From contig OZ023205.1 in assembly GCA_963995525.1 (NCBI GenBank), positions 52,260,214-52,324,213 of the forward strand: a stretch of 64,000 bases of DNA, in the 5' to 3' direction. Positions 58,005 through 64,000 of this stretch are shown here, piece after piece; the stretch's first letter is position 1; each line of letters starts with the position of its first letter. The notes below the pieces were generated by a model, which did no database searches, had not been told where the DNA came from, and worked only from the letters and a program-made list of their open reading frames with translations. This DNA comes from Escarpia spicata (Eukaryota > Annelida > Polychaeta > Sabellida > Siboglinidae). Position numbers and translations under genes: made by a program.

Positions 58005-58555
58005 TCAGGTGCACCTCAGGTGACTGTGGCGTGCTGATGTTGTCACAGTGAGGGCCGGGCGTCGCACCAATTGCCTCCGCACGCTTGAAAAAGCACCAAC
58101 TTGCTTTGCCATCAGGGCAACGGTCGTGCTGTGGATTGTCGTCTGTGGAGATGGCGTGGTAAAATTCGCACCTGCTTGCATTCTCCTGCGAATTTCAGTC
58201 TCTCCCCTGTCTCCCCACATACCGCTCCGCCCAAGTATACAAAACTGTCTCTTTGTTTTAGTTTCTTCCCCTCCAGGTGTATTTCCAGCTCTGCTTTGTT
58301 GCCGAACCCACAGCACCTCTGTCTTCTCCAGATTCACTTTCAGTCTGTGTTTGCTAAAGATATCCTTCCACTCTATCAATTGTTCCTGTAAATCCACTTC
58401 CCTGTCCATTACCACCGCTAGATCGTCTGCATACAGTAGTTTCTGGAGAATATCTTTCGTACTAGTTTTTCTACTTATCAGTTCCATCACTGCAATAAAC
58501 AGCAGTGGGTTCAGGGCACTCCCCTGTCTCAAGCCAACATTCACTTTTAATTCTT
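58005..58555 (-). pseudogene. LINE reverse transcriptase fragment (YADD family)
   Basis: The minus strand reads VNVGLRQGSALNPLLFIAVM, then LISRKTSTKDILQKLLYADD, then LIEWKDIFSKHRLKVNLEKT. Motif B (RQGSALNPLLF) and motif C (YADD) are intact. The same family appears at 4936-5480 and 11726-12364. It joins a Mutator-type fragment in frame near 58555, so one continuous frame is a fusion of two unrelated elements. Confidence 0.8.
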
Positions 58556-59277
58556 CTGAGATTCCACAATACAGGGACATGATCACAAAGTCAATGACGG
58601 GTCCTGTCTCGACCTCAATCACGTATCCCAGGCCATATTTCAACTTGTGACCGCGGGTCATCTACGTGCCGTCGAAGCTCACAGCAAGGTCGAGGATGCC
58701 CTACTCAGTCTACCTGGACAGGTCCTGATCTTATGGCAGACCACCTCTGCTGCCTCGTCGATGATCGATGAAGTCACCACCAGGTTCGCCTCGGAAATCG
58801 CCTTTACGTGTATTGCATATGTCTTACCAGTGGGCACGCTCATGTCGAGATGACGACCCTGCTTCATGAGGCCTGGAAGACCCGCTCCCATGTCCATGGT
58901 GGCGGAGATGACCGAACGTGTCACAACATATGGCAGATTGCCAGATGATGATCCACCGAGTCGATCACTGCTGTACATCAACTTGAGGACCGAGTCACAT
59001 GATGTGCAGTAAGTCTGCAGCAAATAGACAAGGCCAAGATTGCAGTCAACAGGTCGAATGATGAGGTTGATGCAATCACACAAAATGTACACTCCAAACC
59101 CTCCATGAGTGTCGACATCACTTGGCATCGAAGTCTATTGCAAATACGTGGATCGTCTACTGAAGGGGAGACACTGGGCTTTCCAATGGTGGGCGATATG
59201 TTAGATTTGAATGTTGGAAGCGGTGCAAAAACTTCGCTTAAATTGAACGCTTGTTTTGCATCATTGAGTAAAAACAA
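58556..59277 (-). pseudogene. Mutator-domain transposase N-terminal fragment
   Basis: From an ATG at 59277 (MFLLNDAKQAFNLSEVFAPL) through frame changes, the minus strand gives a Cys pair region (LLQTYCTSCDSVLKL), then ATMDMGAGLPGLMKQGRHLD, then IIDEAAEVVCHKI. It ends SFDGT, a stop, then MTRGHKLKYGLGYVIEVETG. The D-G-T-W-x-x-R-G-H block is the start of the Mutator-type catalytic domain; here the Trp codon has become a stop. The LINE fragment follows directly. Confidence 0.65.
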
Positions 59278-59399
59278 AAGACTTTAAAGTGATAGGCATC
59301 ATACAAAAACAGTTTATTATATAAATTTGTTCACTTCATGATAAAAACAAAGCAGCAAAGGCTTGTTGAATAATTTATGTAGCCAAATACGTCAACAAA

Positions 59400-61198
59400 T
59401 TATTATTTTTTTATATTCGGTCAATTTATCGATCTCTGACCAGTCAGTTAACACACGTCATACACAAGTAAGTGAATATTGTACCCCTGTGCTTGAAACT
59501 AGAATTTTTTTGTTAATTAATAACCAGTTAATTCTTACAGGAACAGTGTTAGTGTTCAGCAAACTCAAGACATTGTGTCAGAAGTGGGATCTTGCTCATT
59601 CAAGAATTTTGTTTCAACACAAATTTTCTTCAAATTTCTGGAGTAAACTTCATATGTTTTCATCATCTTTTGATGTAAACATGAATGATCAAAATATATA
59701 TTCTGCTTCCTTGCCCACGTCATCAAAGCAAGGGCCGCTTGGATTTAGCATGGCCCGCATCTATCCGGGTTGGAGCCGACTTTGGATGTTTTCACTCATC
59801 AGTTTCCATTGATGACTAGATATGCCATAACTCCTCAGATCACGCACTGATGCCGGGCTCAGATACCTTTGATGTAGTGACACAATTACCTTTCTGTTTT
59901 TCTCCCAATGCTGCTATTTCTGACTTCTGAATGATTTTTTTTATTGATTTATCCAATATAAAAATGTTAACGTGTAAATACGTAAAATATAAATACAAAT
60001 TCCTTTGTGGTCCTTGGACAGACACAGACAAATACATGACACAGTTATTAATAAAGTATGATAAAATAACAACAATAATAGATAATAACTTAAATACTAA
60101 CTAATATTAAGATGTCAAAAGACATTACTACTGATGATATTGAAAAAGAGATGTGAACACATGGTACTACCATATTTCCCGTTGCAACATTGTCCACCTG
60201 AACACAATGCGTTGCACTTTCAAATGGAGTCGATATTTTTATGAAATCCTTCAAGACATTTCAACCATGTGCTGTCAGGTGATGCTGGGTGTGGAGCAAA
60301 CTGTTTCTTTGGGAACACAAAATAGAACGGATCTTGGCTAATTGTGAGTTCCACCGGAATGTTGGCAGTTTGGAGGCGTTTCTAGGATTCCAGCAGTTCT
60401 GAGGCAAGAATGGATTGTTGAACGTGTGTCACAATTGCCAAGGCTATAGTCAGTACCATGTACCAACTACTTGCTTGAAGCCATGTTTTATCACTGGTTG
60501 CAATGCGTGAGCAAAGCAGGATACTCCATATGTGTACTCAGGTTGACACTCTTGAAATGAGGATTCATTGTCACTGCCTCCTGAAATAAGGGAGGCAAGT
60601 GGCTAAACTTCTTTGATTTACAATGAATTAACTTGCTCATGTTTATTATCTGTTCGTTTGTTGTGTATGCGTTTGGTATTTGTATTCGTGAATTCTCCTA
60701 AATAATCATTCCTTTGATGGGTGCCCAATGCACCCAAGTTGCAATGTCCTGCGCATAGTTTGCAGAGACTGGCTTTCGCTTCAGCTCTATTACCCATACC
60801 ATCACATACCTCTTCCTGTGTGATGTTGCATAAAATGTATCCCAAAAACCTGTTTGTGGTGGCGGAGGTTCACAAAAGGCTTTCAGTTCTTATATGGACC
60901 AGCGCAGCCACCAGAGATTTGATGACATCACCAATACGTCTGGCCCTAAATGGCACCACCAGTCTACAATCAAAGTGACACTATTGGAACACTTAGCGCC
61001 AACAGGCTGTGCCCTGCCGGAAGGCCATGTACAATCAATTTTGTGTAACTGTAAAAAGAAAATCAGGAGCCTTCTAAAGTGAATCGTCACAATTCCTCAG
61101 CATCCATCGACAGGGATGATTTGTTACGTTTGCATGCAAGCCAAGGTGCCTAGCCTGGTCTTTTGCAAGTGAAGCTGCAATAGGATTTGATGCATTAA
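59400..61198. other. Intron DNA with no recognised element
   Basis: Frames at 60618-60845 (minus, with CKLCAGHCNLGALG) and 60894-61082 (plus, ending SILCNCKKK) have Cys clusters, but I could not place them in a family. No structural repeats were seen. Confidence 0.35.
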
Positions 61199-61867
61199 GG
61201 GGAGGCTTGGGTCTAAACGTATGTTATTTTATAACTTCATTGTTACTTACTCTACAGAGCTGAAACTTTCACAGATTGATAGTTCACCTAACAGGAAGGC
61301 CTGAAATGTTTTTCGGTATGGCAGCCATGTTGGATTGAATGCATGCGTTGAAATATCTTGGTAACTACTGGACTTACATTACTCAAATTTGGTGTGTAGT
61401 TACTCCATATAACCCTAAGTGTAACCAGCAAGCTTTTTTAACAATTTAAAAAAAAAAATTATGTATTTGTTCCTGACATTTTTTTACTAGCAATTCTTAT
61501 TATTAAAAACATGCCTTGCTAGCTGGCTACCAGGGACATACTGTCAAGATACACTGTAGCAAGTTTCAAGCAAATCTGTCAAGCGGTTACTCAGATAAAT
61601 AAACAAAAAGACAGCTGGTGTGAGTGAAATCATGTTTCTGAGAAAATCGCGTTCAAAGTTTAGTTACACTTGAACACACTTTTCAATATCTGAAAAGCAA
61701 CCTAAGTGATTGAAACTTTGTACACATGTTACACAATGTATAATCTATCAAATGGCATTGTTCAAAATGATTTGAACAGCATAATAATATGTTAAACAAA
61801 GCAATGTAACAAAAACATTACAGAACAGGAAACCGTATTTGTAAAATAGCACACCATTCCAACATTT

Positions 61868-61975
61868 ATACAGATAAAATTCACAGGAGCACAGATAAAG
61901 TTCACTGGAGCACAAATAAAGTTCACCGGAGCTCAGATAAAGTTCACTGTAACCTAAATAAAGTTCACTGAAGAA
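61868..61975. repeat. Five tandem units of about 21 bp
   Basis: Imperfect copies of AGATAAAGTTCACNGGAGC run head to tail inside the TTAA element. Confidence 0.85.
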
Positions 61976-62066
61976 GAGAAAGAGCATGGCAGGTTCACGA
62001 CAGCAACATGGCGCAGCGTACAAGTACAGTCGACAGATCTGCACCAGTGCTCCTTCATCCTCATGC

Positions 62067-62235
62067 GGGAAGTGTGAGACCCCCCATCTCATCCAGAAGA
62101 TCCGTGTAGCCAAACTTCCGCTCAGTCGCAGCATCCGGGAAGTGTGAGACCCCCATCTCATCCAGAAGATCCGTGTAGCCAAACTTCTGCTCAGGCGCAG
62201 ACAGTCTGAGACGGATCGGGTGACACTGACAGCCA
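62067..62235 (-). other. Exon-like segment with duplicated 22-residue module
   Basis: On the minus strand an acceptor-like TTGTTTCTTAG is followed by an open frame reading RLRLSAPEQKFGYTDLLDEM, then GVSHFPDAATERKFGYTDLL, then DEMGG. The KFGYTDLLDEMG module is present twice. A donor-like GTAAGTAC near 62725 and a CpG/CCAAT-rich zone at 62840-63130 lie upstream on the same strand. I do not recognise the protein, and no start codon is evident. Confidence 0.3.
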
Positions 62236-62839
62236 AGTTGACGCTAAGAAACAAGTACACAATACCAATGTATTTCATGAACACAAGTATTACTAACAAT
62301 AAAAGCCCCTCCCCAGTACTATAATTCTGTGACTGTAGTTTATGTTGCGCCTTTTGTTTATTTTGTTAGTACTGAATTATATACAGTGTAACTGTATGTC
62401 ATAAAGGGACATACCAAGGCAAGTTGTACTAATATAAAACATAATTCCATTGAATAAAGTATAACTGTCATCCCTAAAACAACATAATCTGAGCATGTAT
62501 ATAATTATCACTATTATTTTATGTCAACTATACTGGTTCTGGCGTGCCTGGATAACCCCTGGACGGCTGAACATCAACAAGACCACGAATATAAAATTAT
62601 AGGCAAACGTCCAATAATTTCTTGATACAGGGTTCAAAGACTAACTATGGAGACAACATGAATATATATGTGTTATTTACATTGTCAGTGTTATCGAGAA
62701 CATATAAAACACAGAAATTGTACTTACTCTGGGTGCTATTGATACAGTCACTGCCCTGGGCCTGGCATCGTGGTCGGACCCGAAGACGTCGTCGTCACAT
62801 ATTCAACAACAAATTCCACTTGCACAGTCTTTCTTTCAC

Positions 62840-63130
62840 GTGCTAACGGCAGCTGCGCAATATTGCGTCGTTTCGCGGCACGGAAACTTTCGACCAAATG
62901 GCATAATGTCGTTTTAGAAAGCTAAAGAAACGCGGAGAATAAACTCTCGATCCTATCGAATGTAGCTGTATTACAAGCTGACGTCATAGGTTGGACGCAT
63001 TACAACCAATCAGAACATTTGACTTGACGGAATCCTCTGATTCCGTCATCACGTGATGAGCCTAACCAATCGTTGTAGGTTTACCCATTCGTTTATCCCT
63101 GAAGCGACAAGAGAGGCGGTCATTTATAGA
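62840..63130. promoter_or_regulatory. CpG- and CCAAT-rich zone inside the TTAA element
   Basis: The zone has many CpGs, two CCAAT boxes (63006 and 63066), a TGACGTCA site (62981) and a perfect hairpin of TGACGGAATC with GATTCCGTCA around a four-base loop (63025-63048). This mix resembles a promoter, possibly of the element's lost gene on the minus strand. Inferred from composition only. Confidence 0.35.
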
Positions 63131-63898
63131 CTGGATTATTCAGGCAGCAGCGGTGCCATCTTAAAATAGTTTATATCATGCAGAGCGAAAACAGGGCTTT
63201 CCCGTGATATGCGCCATGATGGAATGGCAGTATTTTTCGCGACGCAATCGTTCGCGGAAAAATGCATAATGTTCCATTATTCACGCTTCGTTTGACAAAA
63301 ACAAAGACTTAGCAATGATAGGCATCAAACAAAATGCATGTTTTGTGACATAAACAGGTGTATTTCGGTAGTATAATGTATATGAATGGGAAGTTGAATA
63401 ATTTTTATACATAGAAATGTCAATAACTCAAAACTCATTTTATTTTCAAAAATCCGCAAATTTCGACCCGAGCCTCCCCTTAATAGGGTCTTGTGCCCTC
63501 AGTATAAAATTCGTCTTCATTTTCATCATCGTAAAAATTACCATAGCCGCTGCCCTCACACACATCTGTATCTGCCATCTTTCACACTCCTGTTGTATGG
63601 TGCATTCACTTTACGATGAACGACACTGATTTGGTGGTATCCTGAATTCCCAAGTAAAAACATGACATTGGCCGTGTTAAATTTGCTGCTTCCAATTGAG
63701 TTGCGATATGCTAATGGAAAGGATTTCCATAACAGTGGCAAACTGTGTCAAGTATGTTTGTTTTAATATGTTGGGTGTAGCATGGTACAGCTGTTGCAAA
63801 CACACAGGACTGGTAGAACACGATTAAAACAACCAATTCTAGCATGTTAACCCTTCTCATTGCTGCGTACTAACACTGGTTTGTCTACTCTGTTTCAG

Positions 63899-63949
63899 AT
63901 AAGACACGCAAGTTTGTAGATATTAAACATTTCGACACATATTCAGAAG
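63899..63949 (+). CDS. FAM3: FAM3-like gene, ILEI domain exon with FDTYS motif
   Basis: CTGTTTCAG and GTAAGT bound 51 bp encoding (D)KTRKFVDIKHFDTYSE. This is the strand-turn-strand that follows the RGIN block in FAM3 and POMGNT1 (G-x-x-x-x-x-K-x-F-D-x-x). The incoming single base from the exon at 30435 completes an Asp codon, so the 33.5-kb intron is spliced in phase. The rest of the domain lies beyond the right edge. Confidence 0.85.
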
Positions 63950-64000
63950 GTAAGTGGCACTTTGCTCTACGTTGTCCCAATAACATTGTTACCAACATGT

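Larger units (their letters stand above)
61199..63479. mobile_element. 2.28-kb TTAA-target element with GGGGAGGC ends
   Basis: TTAA at 61195-61198 and 63480-63483 brackets a 2281-bp unit with inverted ends GGGGAGGCTTGGGTCTAAA and GGGGAGGCTCGGGTCGAAA. It holds small tandem repeats, a CpG-rich promoter-like zone and a hairpin (63025-63048), but no complete transposase. Its right end (about 63290-63420) is similar to 59262-59390, the leader of the Mutator-type fragment: both contain GATAGGCATCA followed by GTTGAATAATTT. So it looks like a deleted relative of a Mutator-domain element. Confidence 0.8.

Noticed and set aside
58048..58650. 200-residue plus-strand frame
   Set aside because: It is the antisense of the LINE and Mutator fusion frame.

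Overview
The window is genomic DNA of an invertebrate animal. Genes are split by GT-AG introns, intergenic and intronic DNA is AT-rich, and most of the sequence is transposon debris from many animal classes: CR1-like and other LINEs, an R2-type LINE end, a Penelope-like element, DIRS/Ngaro-type retroelement pieces, hAT, Mutator-domain and TTAA-target DNA elements, and a tRNA-derived SINE. The species cannot be fixed from sequence alone. A marine deuterostome such as a hemichordate or amphioxus, or a lophotrochozoan, would fit.

Two host genes stand back to back. DSTYK (dual serine/threonine and tyrosine kinase) is on the minus strand. Its first coding exon is near 14.35-14.47 kb and its second near 2.06-2.58 kb, and the kinase part lies beyond the left edge. 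A FAM3-like (ILEI domain) gene is on the plus strand. A tiny candidate first exon is at 16.26 kb, followed by confident exons at 24.00, 27.06, 29.81, 30.38 and 63.90 kb, and it continues past the right edge. Every FAM3 junction keeps codon phase. The 1.8 kb between the two starts is probably a shared or adjacent promoter region and carries long CA and GT microsatellites.

The DSTYK intron (about 2.6-14.35 kb) holds a SINE and a large inverted duplication (4.94-12.36 kb) of a CR1-like LINE with its flank. Two insertions in the left arm (a 364-bp LINE 3' end and a 1.36-kb hAT element) can be dated after the duplication, because the right arm keeps both empty sites. FAM3 introns 1-3 hold short DNA elements defined by inverted repeats and target duplications.

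The last visible FAM3 intron (30,436-63,898, about 33.5 kb) is a transposon and satellite graveyard. From left to right it holds a LINE ORF1 piece; a Penelope-like element bounded by inverted repeats that carry hammerhead-like motifs; a CR1/L2-like LINE; DIRS-type reverse transcriptase and gag pieces; a tandem duplication carrying SGNH hydrolase remnants; a Mutator-domain transposase pseudogene; a 35-copy 50-bp satellite; an 18-copy 25-bp satellite; an R2-type endonuclease end; and a spliced KIAA1586/ZNF862-like hAT transposase with an in-frame 15-copy coding minisatellite. It ends with more LINE and Mutator debris and a 2.28-kb TTAA element. No intact autonomous element was found. The only genes I believe are expressed host genes are DSTYK and FAM3-like.
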